Shown here: piece by piece, positions 18,203-27,009 of the stretch
Layout of the letters: each line of letters starts with the position of its first letter
Numbering within the stretch: the stretch's first letter is position 1
Program-made: the position numbers and the translations under genes
The notes under the pieces: generated by a model
Databases searched by the model: none
What the model was told of the DNA's origin: nothing
What the model saw: the letters and a program-made list of their open reading frames with translations, nothing else
NCBI GenBank assembly: GCA_034421995.1
Contig: DAOUJY010000025.1
Coordinates: forward strand, 1 to 64,000
Direction: 5' to 3'
From: Bin87 sp034421995
GTDB taxonomy: Bacteria; Chloroflexota; Dehalococcoidia; Lucifugimonadales; UBA3495
Length of the DNA: 64,000 nucleotides

Positions 18203-18430
18203 TTACCCATCTCTGTCGTCGGTATCAATTCGCGCTTTGATGCGCCTAATCACCCAGTATAGGATCGGGACCGCTCCAAAGGTTGCGCCCAGGAACGCAA
18301 GCATTCTGTCCAGACCAAAATCTTTACCCAAGCCGATGATGAGTGAAACGATAGCAGTGACAGCCAACCCGACGATTACCATAGCTAGAGTCGCCGCGAT
18401 CGCAAATGCGACTTGATTTCGCAACCCCAC
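18203..18430 (-). CDS. Small two-helix membrane protein
   Basis: 75 residues with two hydrophobic segments (about 8-32 and 44-61) and a short basic-acidic tail. It ends 20 nt before the SDR start, so the two may share a transcript. No family recognised. A second small membrane protein lies immediately upstream on the same strand. Confidence 0.5.
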   Translation of the reverse strand: MGLRNQVAFAIAATLAMVIVGLAVTAIVSLIIGLGKDFGLDRMLAFLGATFGAVPILYWVIRRIKARIDTDDRDG

Positions 18431-18434
18431 TGAG

Positions 18435-18662
18435 CTATCCGCGCACGCGAACTTTGGGCCAAAGCGAGAGTAACAACCCCATCCCTGATACTCCGATGGA
18501 TAGCCCGCTAATGCTCAACAATGCCGCTCCCACCAACGCGGCTACAAGCGGGACGGGCGAGCCGTCGGGAAACAGAACGGGCAGCAGGAAATGCCCCACC
18601 AAAAAAAGCGCGGTGCTGATGCCGTAGGCAACTATCGACGCCGTGAATGCTTTATCCCACAT
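18435..18662 (-). CDS. Small two-helix membrane protein
   Basis: 75 residues from ATG 18662, with two long hydrophobic segments separated by a FPDGSPVPL turn. The frame extends upstream to 18731, but that longer start would lie inside the terminator of the neighbouring ABC gene, so I prefer the shorter form. No ribosome binding site is obvious at either start. Function unknown. Confidence 0.45.
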   Translation of the reverse strand: MWDKAFTASIVAYGISTALFLVGHFLLPVLFPDGSPVPLVAALVGAALLSISGLSIGVSGMGLLLSLWPKVRVRG

Positions 18663-18721
18663 AACGCTGTTCCGTATGAACTTTTCTTGAAGGCATGATA
18701 CGGCTATCTGCCTGAATGTGT

Positions 18722-18760
18722 CAAAAACCAAAGCGGGGGCGACGCACGGCCACCCCCGCT
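18722..18760 (-). terminator. Rho-independent terminator of the Opp/Dpp ATPase pair
   Basis: On the minus strand AGCGGGGG (18760-18753) pairs with CCCCCGCT (18739-18732) around a 13-nt loop and is followed by TTGGTTTTTGA. It lies 25 nt past the stop of the ATPase gene at 18785. Confidence 0.8.
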
Positions 18761-18784
18761 CGGGTTGCTCAATGGATAAGACCG

Positions 18785-19825
18785 TCAGTATGGACCGTAC
18801 CCCGGCACGTTGAGACAGGCAGCGATGTGGTCGGGCAATACTTCGCGGGCTTCGGGGTTCACGCGGCTACAGTCCTCGGTCGCGATGGGGCAGCGCGGGT
18901 GGAACACACAGCCGCTGGGCGGATTCAGCGGGCTGGGCACCTCGCCGGTGAGGATGATGCGCTCGCGCTGGGCGTCCAGCACCGGGTCGGGGATAGGCAC
19001 CGCCGACAGCAGGGCGCGGGTGTAGGGGTGCTGGGGGTTCTCGTAGATGGCGTTGCGGTCGGCAATCTCCACGATCTTGCCCAGGTACATGACCGCCACG
19101 CGGTCGCTGATGTGGCGCACCACCGACAGGTCGTGGGCGATGAACAGGTAGGTCAGTTCGTAGCGCTCCTGCAGGTCCTCCAGCAGATTGATGATCTGCG
19201 CCTGAATGGACACGTCAAGGGCGGAAACGGGCTCGTCGCAGACGATGAACGCCGGGTCCACGGACAGGGCGCGGGCCACGCCGATGCGCTGGCGCTGTCC
19301 GCCGCTGAACTCGTGGGGAAAGCGGTCGGCCATGTAGGGGTTCAGGCCCACGTTGTTGAGCAGCTCGGCCACCCGCTCTCGGTACTCGCGGCGATTGTTG
19401 ACCAGACCGTGAACGGCCAGAGGTTCGCCAATGATGTTGCCGGCGGTCATGCGTGGGTTCAGCGAGCTGTAGGGGTCCTGGAAGATGATTTGCATCTGGC
19501 GGCGCATGGCGCGCATCTGATTGGTGCGAGCCTGGGCAATGTCAACGCCGTCGAACCAGATCTCTCCGTCGGTGGGCCGATACAGGCGTAGGATGCAGCG
19601 TCCCGTGGTGGTCTTGCCGCAGCCGGATTCCCCCACCAGCCCCAGGGTCTCGCCGCGACGCACGGTAAAGTCCACGTCGTCCACGGCTTTGATGAAGGCC
19701 ACCGCCCGCTGGAACACAATCCCCGAGGTCACCGGGAAGTGCATTTTGAGGCCCCGGACGTCCAGCAAGGTGTCATCCCGGGACTGGGCGGTGGAGGCGG
19801 TTTGAGGCATCTCAGCAGTCGTCAT
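18785..19825 (-). CDS. Oligopeptide/dipeptide ABC transporter ATPase (OppF/DppF type)
   Basis: 346 residues from ATG 19825, preceded by AAGGGAG. Walker A is GESGCGKTT, the signature is FSGGQRQRIGVARAL, Walker B is FIVCDEPVSALD, and the C-terminal oligopeptide-family region has the cysteine pattern GCVFHPRCPIATEDC, which binds an Fe-S cluster in some members. It energises uptake of peptides or related solutes with the OppD-type partner 62 nt upstream. No permease or binding protein of this system lies next to the pair. Confidence 0.92.
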   Translation of the reverse strand: MTTAEMPQTASTAQSRDDTLLDVRGLKMHFPVTSGIVFQRAVAFIKAVDDVDFTVRRGETLGLVGESGCGKTTTGRCILRLYRPTDGEIWFDGVDIAQARTNQMRAMRRQMQIIFQDPYSSLNPRMTAGNIIGEPLAVHGLVNNRREYRERVAELLNNVGLNPYMADRFPHEFSGGQRQRIGVARALSVDPAFIVCDEPVSALDVSIQAQIINLLEDLQERYELTYLFIAHDLSVVRHISDRVAVMYLGKIVEIADRNAIYENPQHPYTRALLSAVPIPDPVLDAQRERIILTGEVPSPLNPPSGCVFHPRCPIATEDCSRVNPEAREVLPDHIAACLNVPGYGPY

Positions 19826-19887
19826 TGTCAAACTCCCTTTTCGCTGACGATAGCAAAACCGTGAGATCGTGGAACGCTGGAAGGGCT

Positions 19888-20940
19888 TTAACCGGCGGTG
19901 CCCATGGCGTAGCTCAGAGCCTGGGCGCCCAGCACCTCGGCGCGCCAGCAGGCGGACACGTGGGGTTCTCCCGACCCGTTGCTTTCCACGGGCATCAGCG
20001 GCGGCGCATCGGTGGCGCACTGGTCGATAGCGAACCGGCAACGGGCGCGGAAAGAGCACCCGCCGGGCAGGTTGACCAGGTCGGGCGGCTGGCCTTCGAT
20101 GGGCACCAGTTTCGCCGCGTTGCCTTCCTCATCGGTGAGGCGCTGGTCAAGGCGGGGCACCGAGTCGAGCAGACCAACGGTGTAGGGATGACGCGGGTTG
20201 GTGTAGATCTCGAAGGCGGAGCCGCGCTCGATAATCTTGCCAGCGTACATCACGTTGACCCGGTCAGCGTAACGGGCGACCACGCCCAGGTTGTGTGTGA
20301 TGATAATGAGCGCCACGCCCAAGTCCTGGGTGAGGGACTTCATCAGCTCCAGGATTTGCGCTTGAATGGTCACGTCAAGAGCGGTCGTAGGCTCGTCGGC
20401 GATGATGAGCTGGGGATTGCAGCTGAGGGCCATTGCTATCATGACGCGCTGGCGCATACCACCGCTGAACTGGTGGGGGTACTGGCGTATCCTCCGCTCC
20501 GGGTCGGGGATGCCGACGCGGGCCAGCAGGTCAACGGCGTCACGGCGGGCCTCGTCACGGGACTTCCCCATGTGGAGCTGGATGGTTTCGGTGAGCTGGC
20601 GGTCCAGGGTTAACACCGGGTTGAGGGAGGTCATCGGTTCCTGGAAGACCATGGCCATCTTCGCGCCACGAATGCGGCGCATATCGTCCATGTCTATCTG
20701 GAGAATGTCCTCACCGTCGAACAGAACCTCCCCTCCCACGGTCTTGCCGGGAGGGTCGGGAATAAGTCGCATGAGCGAGAGAGCGCTGACGCTTTTGCCG
20801 CATCCACTCTCACCGACCAGGCCCAGGGTTTCGCCGGGCATGACCTCGTAGGTGATGTCGTCAACGGCTTTCACAACACCTTCATAGGTGAAGAAATAGG
20901 TTTGGAGGTTCTTGACTTCGAGCAGCGGCTGCGATTCCAC
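19888..20940 (-). CDS. Oligopeptide/dipeptide ABC transporter ATPase (OppD/DppD type)
   Basis: 350 residues from GTG 20940, chosen because AAGGAG lies 7 nt upstream; the frame continues another 41 codons without support. Walker A GESGCGKSV, signature FSGGMRQRVMIAMAL, Walker B LIIADEPTTALD, and the C-terminal motif GCSFRARCRFAIDQC are all present. It forms a heterodimer with the downstream OppF-type protein. The operon apparently starts here; the 350 nt upstream contain no same-strand permease gene. Confidence 0.92.
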   Translation of the reverse strand: MESQPLLEVKNLQTYFFTYEGVVKAVDDITYEVMPGETLGLVGESGCGKSVSALSLMRLIPDPPGKTVGGEVLFDGEDILQIDMDDMRRIRGAKMAMVFQEPMTSLNPVLTLDRQLTETIQLHMGKSRDEARRDAVDLLARVGIPDPERRIRQYPHQFSGGMRQRVMIAMALSCNPQLIIADEPTTALDVTIQAQILELMKSLTQDLGVALIIITHNLGVVARYADRVNVMYAGKIIERGSAFEIYTNPRHPYTVGLLDSVPRLDQRLTDEEGNAAKLVPIEGQPPDLVNLPGGCSFRARCRFAIDQCATDAPPLMPVESNGSGEPHVSACWRAEVLGAQALSYAMGTAG

Positions 20941-21293
20941 GGCAACGCTCCTTATCCGGTTGAGATTCACACCCGCGTGATACGCGCGTGAAAGCGGCTG
21001 GGTTGCAACTCGGATGGTTCGGTGGGTTAAGTTTCGGCCGAATGATAAAAGATATTCGCGCACGAGGGATTAGCCGTGCGAGTCAAATTACCATAGGACG
21101 GATAGGGCTGCAAGCGTGTTGAAGCGTGGCGGATTTGCCGCGGCTCCGCCTATAGACAATTGCGAGACGCCGGAATATGCGGGATGATGCAGGTCACCGC
21201 GCTGGATGTACGTGCGCGTACGCATCGCGGCGGGCAAATGGTTTCCCCGATATGGACAAAAACGCGACGGGCGCGGCACAGGAGGTTGAAAGC

Positions 21294-22229
21294 ATGAGCG
21301 AACTGGTATTGCGAACCGCCGTAGGCAACTACGGCCACACTACGCCCTTGAAAGATGGGACCGTTGAGTCGCAGATGTTTGATATGGAGCACATCGACGT
21401 GTCTCCGGTGACCAGCATCTTCCGGCGCATGGTGCGAGGTTTGGAGTTCGACGTGGCGGAGATGGCCCTGTCAACCTACCTATGCGCACGGGCCCACGGG
21501 AAGCCATTCACTGGTGTGCCGATCTTCCTGACGCGAGCCTTCTATCACGGCGGCATCGTGGTGAACCGGCGCAGCGGCATCGAGTCGCCCCGGGACCTGG
21601 AGGGCAAGCGGTTCGGCGTGCGCAGCTACACCCTGACGCCGGGCGTGTGGACGCGGGGCCTGCTGCAAACGGAGTACGGGGTGGACCTGGACGCGGTGAC
21701 GTGGGTACTGTCCGGGGACGAGCACGTGGCCGAGTACGTCGCGCCGTCCAACGTGGTGTCCTCGCCCAACAACGACCTGGGCGAGATGCTGCTGTCGGGT
21801 GAGATCGACGCCGCCGTCGGCGCGGGTCCGGTGGACTCCGATGACATCGTTCCGCTGTTCGACGAACCGGACCGGCTGGACGCCGAATGGCACCGCAAAA
21901 CCGGCGTCTATCCCATCAGCCATATGCTGGTGGTGAAGAATGCCGCGCTAGAATCCAATCCCGACCTGGCCGAAGCAGTCTGCGGCGTGTTCGGGGCAGC
22001 CAAGCGTTTTTACATGGGCCGGCTCCGGGCCGGCGACGAGGCCGGACCGGCCGACCAGGCCCTGCTGAAGATGGCCGGCATCGTGGGCGAAGACCCCATT
22101 CCCTACGGGCTGGAGAGTTCGCGGAAGACGCTGGAGACCTTCATCGGCTTCAACGTGGAGCAGAAGGTGATACCGGAGCGGGTTGACGTGGAGGAGCTGT
22201 TCCCAGAGGCTACGCTGGCATTGGCGTGA
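21294..22229 (+). CDS. Substrate-binding-like protein (4,5-dihydroxyphthalate decarboxylase / NMT1-like)
   Basis: 311 residues from ATG 21294, preceded by AGGAGG 8 nt away. The fold looks like a type 2 periplasmic binding protein without a signal peptide: SPRDLEGKRFGVRSYTLTPG, VHGGIVVNRRSG-like early strand, and GEIDAAVGAG. Proteins annotated as 4,5-dihydroxyphthalate decarboxylases share this form. Absence of a signal peptide favours an enzyme or intracellular binding role over transport. It heads a cluster of flavoprotein and lactonase genes, and a broken gene of similar type follows. Confidence 0.65.
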   Translation: MSELVLRTAVGNYGHTTPLKDGTVESQMFDMEHIDVSPVTSIFRRMVRGLEFDVAEMALSTYLCARAHGKPFTGVPIFLTRAFYHGGIVVNRRSGIESPRDLEGKRFGVRSYTLTPGVWTRGLLQTEYGVDLDAVTWVLSGDEHVAEYVAPSNVVSSPNNDLGEMLLSGEIDAAVGAGPVDSDDIVPLFDEPDRLDAEWHRKTGVYPISHMLVVKNAALESNPDLAEAVCGVFGAAKRFYMGRLRAGDEAGPADQALLKMAGIVGEDPIPYGLESSRKTLETFIGFNVEQKVIPERVDVEELFPEATLALA

Positions 22230-22233
22230 GTGA

Positions 22234-22344
22234 TGTCAGAATCAGGATTTACGGGATTTCAGGATTGGCAGGATTGCGACGGCGGCGGCCATCGACGCGC
22301 ACAATCCTGAAAATCTTAAAATCCTGGAAATCCTGATTCTGACA
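22234..22344. repeat. TCAGAATCAGGATT palindromic element, copy 1
   Basis: TGTCAGAATCAGGATTT at the left is mirrored by AATCCTGATTCTGACA at the right; repeated ATTTCAGGATTGGCAGGATT-like arms lie inside. It occupies the gap between the substrate-binding gene and the convergent pseudogene. A second copy lies at 49758-49870, also between convergent genes, so it may act as a bidirectional terminator or be a mobile palindrome. Confidence 0.75.
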
Positions 22345-22348
22345 ATGT

Positions 22349-23235
22349 CTAAACAACCACCGCCTCTTCGTAGGCCACGCTGCCGACCTGGCCCTCGGGG
22401 AATATCTGCCAGTCCAGCATCCAGCAGTGGGTTCGGTCGAACATCTCCCTGGTGTAGGGTTCGAACACCATGCGCTCCCCGATGCCAGCCTTCCTGGGGT
22501 CGAAGATGGTGTGGTATCGCTGGGGCAGTTCCTTGAGGAAGTAGTGCTGGTACTGCTCCTTGGCCGCGTCGATTTCCCGCTGGGCGCGTTGCAGGGCGTT
22601 GAAGTAGGCCCACAGCTGGTCGTCGGTGGCGTCGCCGTTGATGAGGAAGCCGATCATGAAGCTGGTGTCCATGACCTTGCGGAACCCCTGCTGTTCCAGC
22701 ACGTAGCCGGGCGCGCCGAAGACGATGGCGGCCTCCACCCAGCGGTCCAGCGCCAGTTGCAGGCGGTCCCGGGGGCCGCCCACGAACTGGAGATTGATGC
22801 GGTCGGCAGGGAGGACACTCTGCAAAGCCTGCAACGCGGAGAAGTGGCTGCCGGAGTGCCAGCCCACGGCCACCTCGACCCCGGCCAGGTCCTCCGGGTT
22901 CTGCAAGGGTTACTCCGGCGCAACCCAGATGGCGCTGGGCGTAACCGAGTAGGCGTGACCCCACATCCGCCCGTGGGCCGCGCTGGCGGCCATGCCGACG
23001 GCCCAGTGGCAGGCGGAACTGATTTCACAACGCGGCCCGATTCCATGGACTCGAAGGCGCCGCGCTTTATCTCCGTGGGCGCGCCCTCCGCCGAATTGAC
23101 CGAGGGTTTCATCGTGGAATTCGGTCCGTTGGACGGCACAAACTCATAGTCCAGGCCCTCGTCGGCGAAGTAGCCTTTTTCTTCGGCGACCCATTCCTGA
23201 AGCCTGCCATGAGGAATGATACGGAATTTGGACAT
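22349..23235 (-). pseudogene. Substrate-binding-like protein, broken by a frameshift and a stop
   Basis: Reading from ATG 23235 gives a good N terminus (SKFRIIPHGRLQEWVAEEKG) as far as about FESMESGR. The sequence then continues sensibly only in another frame, ISSACHWAVGMAASAAHGR, so a frameshift lies near 23020-23035. That second frame hits TAA at 22910-22912 and resumes as LQNPEDLAGVEVAVGW to a C terminus at 22349. The pieces together give about 295 residues of an NMT1/SsuA-like binding protein. Two separate lesions make decay more likely than a single sequencing error. Confidence 0.7.
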
Positions 23236-23356
23236 CGTAAGCCTCCGCCGGTTGGTGGTTTCGTATCGGAATTATCTACCAGGGCTGCCCTTGTTTCAAC
23301 TTGGCGATGGCAATATGATGACGCTGAAACCCAGTAACCAACCGAAGGCGGTGCGC

Positions 23357-24274
23357 ATGGTGAAATATTCTTTCCGGTTGCCCAACGCGGACTATCTGGG
23401 CTTTGCAGCCTCAGCGCAGGGCATCCTGGACACGGCGATAAAGGCCGACGAGTTGGGGTTTGACGCCGTGTTCGTCAACGACCACGTCATCGTGGACGGC
23501 TCGGCGCGGAGCGAACCGTGGCGGCAGGTGTACGACCCGCTGATGTCCCTGGCCTACGTAGCGTCGCGCACATCGAAGATCAAGCTGGGCACCTCGGTGC
23601 TGATCATGCCCTACCGCAACCCGGTGGTTACGGCCAAGATGATTGCCACGCTGGACCAGATGTCCAACGGACGGGCCATCGTGGGCGTGGGAGCGGGCTG
23701 GAACGAGGACGAATACAACGCTCTGGGCATACCCCACCGGGAACGCGGCGCGCGCACCAACGAATACCTGCGCCTGTGGAAGGCCTGCTGGGAACCGGAC
23801 CCCGTATCCTTCCACGGACGTTTCTTCTCATTCGATGGTCTATACACCAGCCCCAAGCCCGTGCAGCAGCCCCATCCGCCCATCTGGGTCGGCGGCTCCA
23901 GCCACGCCTCGCTGCGGCGGGCCGCCCGGTTCGCCGAGGTCTGGCAACCCACGCCGACGCCGCTGCCGAGCCTGGTCAGCAACTGGCAGTACCTCAACGA
24001 CGTGTCCGCCGAGATCGGGCGGGACGAGCCGCCCCGGGTGCGGATGAGCTTCCGGGTGAACATCAGCAGCATCTCAGGCCATTCCGTCGCTGATGGTGAC
24101 CGCCCGATTGGGTACGGCGCCACCGACCAGATCGCGTCGGACATGAAACGATACCGCCAGGAGGCCGGGCTGGAGGAGTTCCAGATCAACTGCCACGACT
24201 GCGGCAACCTGCAACAGCTGCTGGACACGATGGACGCGCTGGTACAGGACGTGCTGCCGAAGGTGGACGGCTAG
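23357..24274 (+). CDS. Luciferase-like flavin-dependent monooxygenase (LLM family)
   Basis: 305 residues from ATG 23357, with GAAGGCGG upstream; earlier ATGs at 23315 and 23318 are alternatives. It has the TIM-barrel LLM signatures DAVFVNDHV, TSKIKLGTSVLIMPYRNP, SNGRAIVGVGAGWNEDEYNALG and PHPPIWVGG. These enzymes use FMN or F420; the SKIKLGTSV form with GAGW is common in actinobacterial and Chloroflexota LLM proteins. The neighbouring flavoprotein and lactonase genes suggest oxygenative breakdown of an organic substrate. Confidence 0.85.
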   Translation: MVKYSFRLPNADYLGFAASAQGILDTAIKADELGFDAVFVNDHVIVDGSARSEPWRQVYDPLMSLAYVASRTSKIKLGTSVLIMPYRNPVVTAKMIATLDQMSNGRAIVGVGAGWNEDEYNALGIPHRERGARTNEYLRLWKACWEPDPVSFHGRFFSFDGLYTSPKPVQQPHPPIWVGGSSHASLRRAARFAEVWQPTPTPLPSLVSNWQYLNDVSAEIGRDEPPRVRMSFRVNISSISGHSVADGDRPIGYGATDQIASDMKRYRQEAGLEEFQINCHDCGNLQQLLDTMDALVQDVLPKVDG

Positions 24275-24287
24275 GGTGGGCGCCGAA

Positions 24288-25463
24288 ATGAACGGATTCC
24301 CCTATGACCGTGATGAGAAGCATCGCGTCCTGATGGACGCGGTAGAAAGCGTGCGGCCCACTCTGGAGGCCAACACCGAGGAGTCGGAACGCATCGGCAC
24401 GCTGGCTCTGGCCTCGGTTAACGCGCTTTACGAATCGGGCCTGCTCCGCCTCAAAATGCCCCATGTGCTGGGTGGTGCCGAGGCCGACCTGGTCACGCAG
24501 TTGGACGTACTTGAGGCGGTGAGCCGCATTGACCCGTCATCGGGCTGGTGCCTGATGATCGGCGCGGCCAGCCTGGGCGGTTTGGCGGCCTTTCTGCCGG
24601 ACGACGCCGTTGAGGAAGTTTTCGTGCGTGGCGACCCGCCCAAGGTGGCGGGAGCCGCCGCGCCCTCCGGAACGGCAACGCCCGTTGCTGGTGGCTACCG
24701 CGTCACCGGGCGCTGGCAGTTCGGCAGCGGGATCCAGCACGCCGAATGGGTATCCGCCGGCGCGCGGGTGGTCAACGGGTTCGACGGGTATCCGCGTCAG
24801 CTGCGGGTGATAATGCCCCGCCACAAGGTGAAGGTCCACGATAACTGGCAAGTGATGGGACTGCGCGGCACCGGCAGCTGCGATTTTTCGGTTGACGATC
24901 TGTTTGTCCCGGACGGGTTCGCCTGGGACTCGACGCTGACCGAGCCGGTACGGGGCGGCGCGCTGTACCGCCTGGGCCGGCCGGGGTTCGTCACCAACGA
25001 GCATTCGGCCTTCGCGTTGGGGGTGGCCCGGCGCGCGCTGGCAGCGATAACCGAGGTGGCCGTATCCAAGACGCGGGGCTACAACTCTGTGAACCTGCTG
25101 GCCAACCGGCCGGCGTTTCAATGGATGCTGGGAGAGTGCGATATGCGACTGCGCGCCGCCCGGTCGCTGAACGTGGAAATACTGGAAGAAGCGTGGGAAT
25201 CAGTTTGCGCCGGCCACACTCCGCCGCCGCCGTTGCAGGCCCGGATGCGAAGCTGCGCCACCTACACCACCGACGTCGCGGTTGACGTAACCTCACGGGC
25301 CTTCCACTACGGAGGCGGCGCCACGCTGTTCACCACCAGCATATTGCAGCAGTGCCTCCGCGACGTCCACGCGGCGGCGCAGCACCAGATGGTCAGCGAC
25401 ACCGCTTACGAAAACCACGGCCAGTTCCTGCTGGGATTGCCCGACACCCGGGTGATGGAATAG
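24288..25463 (+). CDS. Acyl-CoA-dehydrogenase-fold flavin monooxygenase
   Basis: 391 residues from ATG 24288 (GGTGGG upstream; GTG 24276 is possible). The sequence has the ACAD fold: an N-terminal helical part, a central segment GGYRVTGRWQFGSGIQHAEW, and DNWQVMGLRGTGSCDFSVDDLFVPD. The central pattern matches group D two-component monooxygenases such as HsaA, HpaB-like and DszC, which oxidise aromatics with reduced flavin, rather than true acyl-CoA dehydrogenases. A partner flavin reductase is not adjacent; a flavin reductase domain protein lies at 52.4 kb. Confidence 0.8.
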   Translation: MNGFPYDRDEKHRVLMDAVESVRPTLEANTEESERIGTLALASVNALYESGLLRLKMPHVLGGAEADLVTQLDVLEAVSRIDPSSGWCLMIGAASLGGLAAFLPDDAVEEVFVRGDPPKVAGAAAPSGTATPVAGGYRVTGRWQFGSGIQHAEWVSAGARVVNGFDGYPRQLRVIMPRHKVKVHDNWQVMGLRGTGSCDFSVDDLFVPDGFAWDSTLTEPVRGGALYRLGRPGFVTNEHSAFALGVARRALAAITEVAVSKTRGYNSVNLLANRPAFQWMLGECDMRLRAARSLNVEILEEAWESVCAGHTPPPPLQARMRSCATYTTDVAVDVTSRAFHYGGGATLFTTSILQQCLRDVHAAAQHQMVSDTAYENHGQFLLGLPDTRVME

Positions 25464-25476
25464 GGAGGTTATGGAT

Positions 25477-26508
25477 ATGGCAACCTATCTGTACGTATCG
25501 CTGCAAGACGACGACATCATCGCCCGCTATGACCTGGACCAGGCCACGGGCGGCCTGAGCAACCGTGTGGAGTACCACCTGGCCGGGATGCCCGCGCCCA
25601 TGGCGACGGACCCGCAGCGCCGTTTCCTGTTCGTTGGACGACGCCGGCCCGGGGAGTTCGGGATGACGTCCTATCGCATCGCGGCGGGCAGCGGCGACTT
25701 GGAGCGGATCAACGACATCAACCTGGGCGGGAACCCGGTGCATATTTCCACTGACCGCACCGGGAACTACCTGCTTTCCGCCTACTACTACCAGGCACGG
25801 GTGGGAGTGCATGGCTTCGATAACGAAGGGCATCTGAACCCGGCGCCGGTTGAATGGCGGGAAACCGGCATCGGTGCCCACTACATACAGACCGACGCCT
25901 CCAATCGCTACGCCTTCGTGCCCCACATCGCCGAGGGATCGCAGACCGGGCCCAACGCTATCTTCCAATTCAGGTTTGACGAATCGACCGGCCATCTCAC
26001 TCCGAACACTCCTGACCGGGCCATACCCACCTCCCCGGAGGGGCCGAGGCACATCTGCTTCAATCCCAACCTCAACGTGGTGTACTCATCAAATGAGCAG
26101 GGTTGCAGCGTCACCGCGTACAATTTCGACGGGGACGCCGGCGCTCTGTCGCCGTTCCAGACGGTGCCCACGCTGCCGGACGGGTTCACCGAGCGGAATA
26201 CCTGCTCGCAGATACAGATAACGCCGTCGGGACAATTCCTGTACGCGCCCAACCGAGGGCACAACAGCGTCGCCGGTTTCGCCGTAGGCCAGGAGGACGG
26301 CAGCCTGACTCCCCTCGGCCATACGGCCACGGAGCCGGTGCCCCGGGCGTTCAGCCTGGACCTGACGGGCAATTACCTGTATGCGTCGGGCTTGGAGTCG
26401 GGCCGGCTGGCATCCTACCGGATCAGCCAGGACAGTGGAGCGCTTGAGCCGTTGGAAGCGTACGACATCGGGAAAGCGCCGATGTGGGTGTTGATTATTG
26501 ACGTGTGA
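25477..26508 (+). CDS. Seven-bladed beta-propeller lactonase (6-phosphogluconolactonase-like)
   Basis: 343 residues from ATG 25477, which is 8 nt after GGGAGG; ATG 25471 is too close to it. Repeating blade motifs are visible (YLYVSLQDDD, VHISTDRTGNYLLSAYY, GPRHICFNPNLNVVYSSNEQ, NYLYASGLESG). This is the YbhE-type lactonase family, which hydrolyses 6-phosphogluconolactone or other lactones, including ring-oxidation products. Its position after two monooxygenase genes favours a catabolic lactone over a pentose-phosphate role. Confidence 0.8.
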   Translation: MATYLYVSLQDDDIIARYDLDQATGGLSNRVEYHLAGMPAPMATDPQRRFLFVGRRRPGEFGMTSYRIAAGSGDLERINDINLGGNPVHISTDRTGNYLLSAYYYQARVGVHGFDNEGHLNPAPVEWRETGIGAHYIQTDASNRYAFVPHIAEGSQTGPNAIFQFRFDESTGHLTPNTPDRAIPTSPEGPRHICFNPNLNVVYSSNEQGCSVTAYNFDGDAGALSPFQTVPTLPDGFTERNTCSQIQITPSGQFLYAPNRGHNSVAGFAVGQEDGSLTPLGHTATEPVPRAFSLDLTGNYLYASGLESGRLASYRISQDSGALEPLEAYDIGKAPMWVLIIDV

Positions 26509-26575
26509 TTGGCCGGCGCACGGATGTAGATGGTAGTATTGAGTGGCGGCCAGTCCCGTCGCGCTTTACGACCCG

Positions 26576-26650
26576 GGGGGCTTAGCTCAGTGGGAGAGCA
26601 CCTGCTTTGCAAGCAGGGGGTCAGGGGTTCGAATCCCCTAGCCTCCACCA
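26576..26650 (+). tRNA. tRNA-Ala (anticodon TGC)
   Basis: A full cloverleaf: acceptor GGGGGCT/AGCCTCC, D arm starting TAGCTCAG, anticodon stem CCTGC/GCAGG with loop TTTGCAA, and T arm with GGTTCGAATCC. The acceptor stem contains the G3:U70 pair that identifies alanine tRNAs. Discriminator A and an encoded CCA end the gene at 26650. Confidence 0.97.
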
Positions 26651-26730
26651 TACTAAACAATACTCAGAGTCCTGCCGAAGGTCGGCCGCACCGAACGGCG
26701 CCAACCAGCGTTGCCCTGGGGCCCAGGGCT

Positions 26731-26880
26731 ATCGCATATGAACCGTTTAACCACCGTCATTCCGGCGAAAGCCGGAATCCAGTAGCCTAAACCGTCAGTT
26801 TCGTTGCGGTAATCAAGCGTTCAGTGGTCTCTGGACTCCGGCTTTTGCCGGAGTGACGAGTATGTGATTTCATATGCGAT
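26731..26880. repeat. Nested palindromic element with GTCATTCCGGCG module
   Basis: The outer arms ATCGCATATGAA (26731-26742) and TTCATATGCGAT (26869-26880) are perfect inverted repeats. Inside are GTCATTCCGGCGAAAGCCGG and the inverse-oriented CCGGCTTTTGCCGGAGTGAC. It fills most of the 360-nt gap between tRNA-Ala and the nitroreductase gene; I see no gene there. Confidence 0.75.
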
Positions 26881-27009
26881 TGCCCTACCAGATGCAGCCC
26901 TCCGTCTGGTCAAATCCAAGTCATCTCGCTATTGTTTTCGGTTACATAAACCTATATAGTGTGGGCACTTACTAATTCACTCAATGTAACGGAATCGGAG
27001 GTGTCTGTT

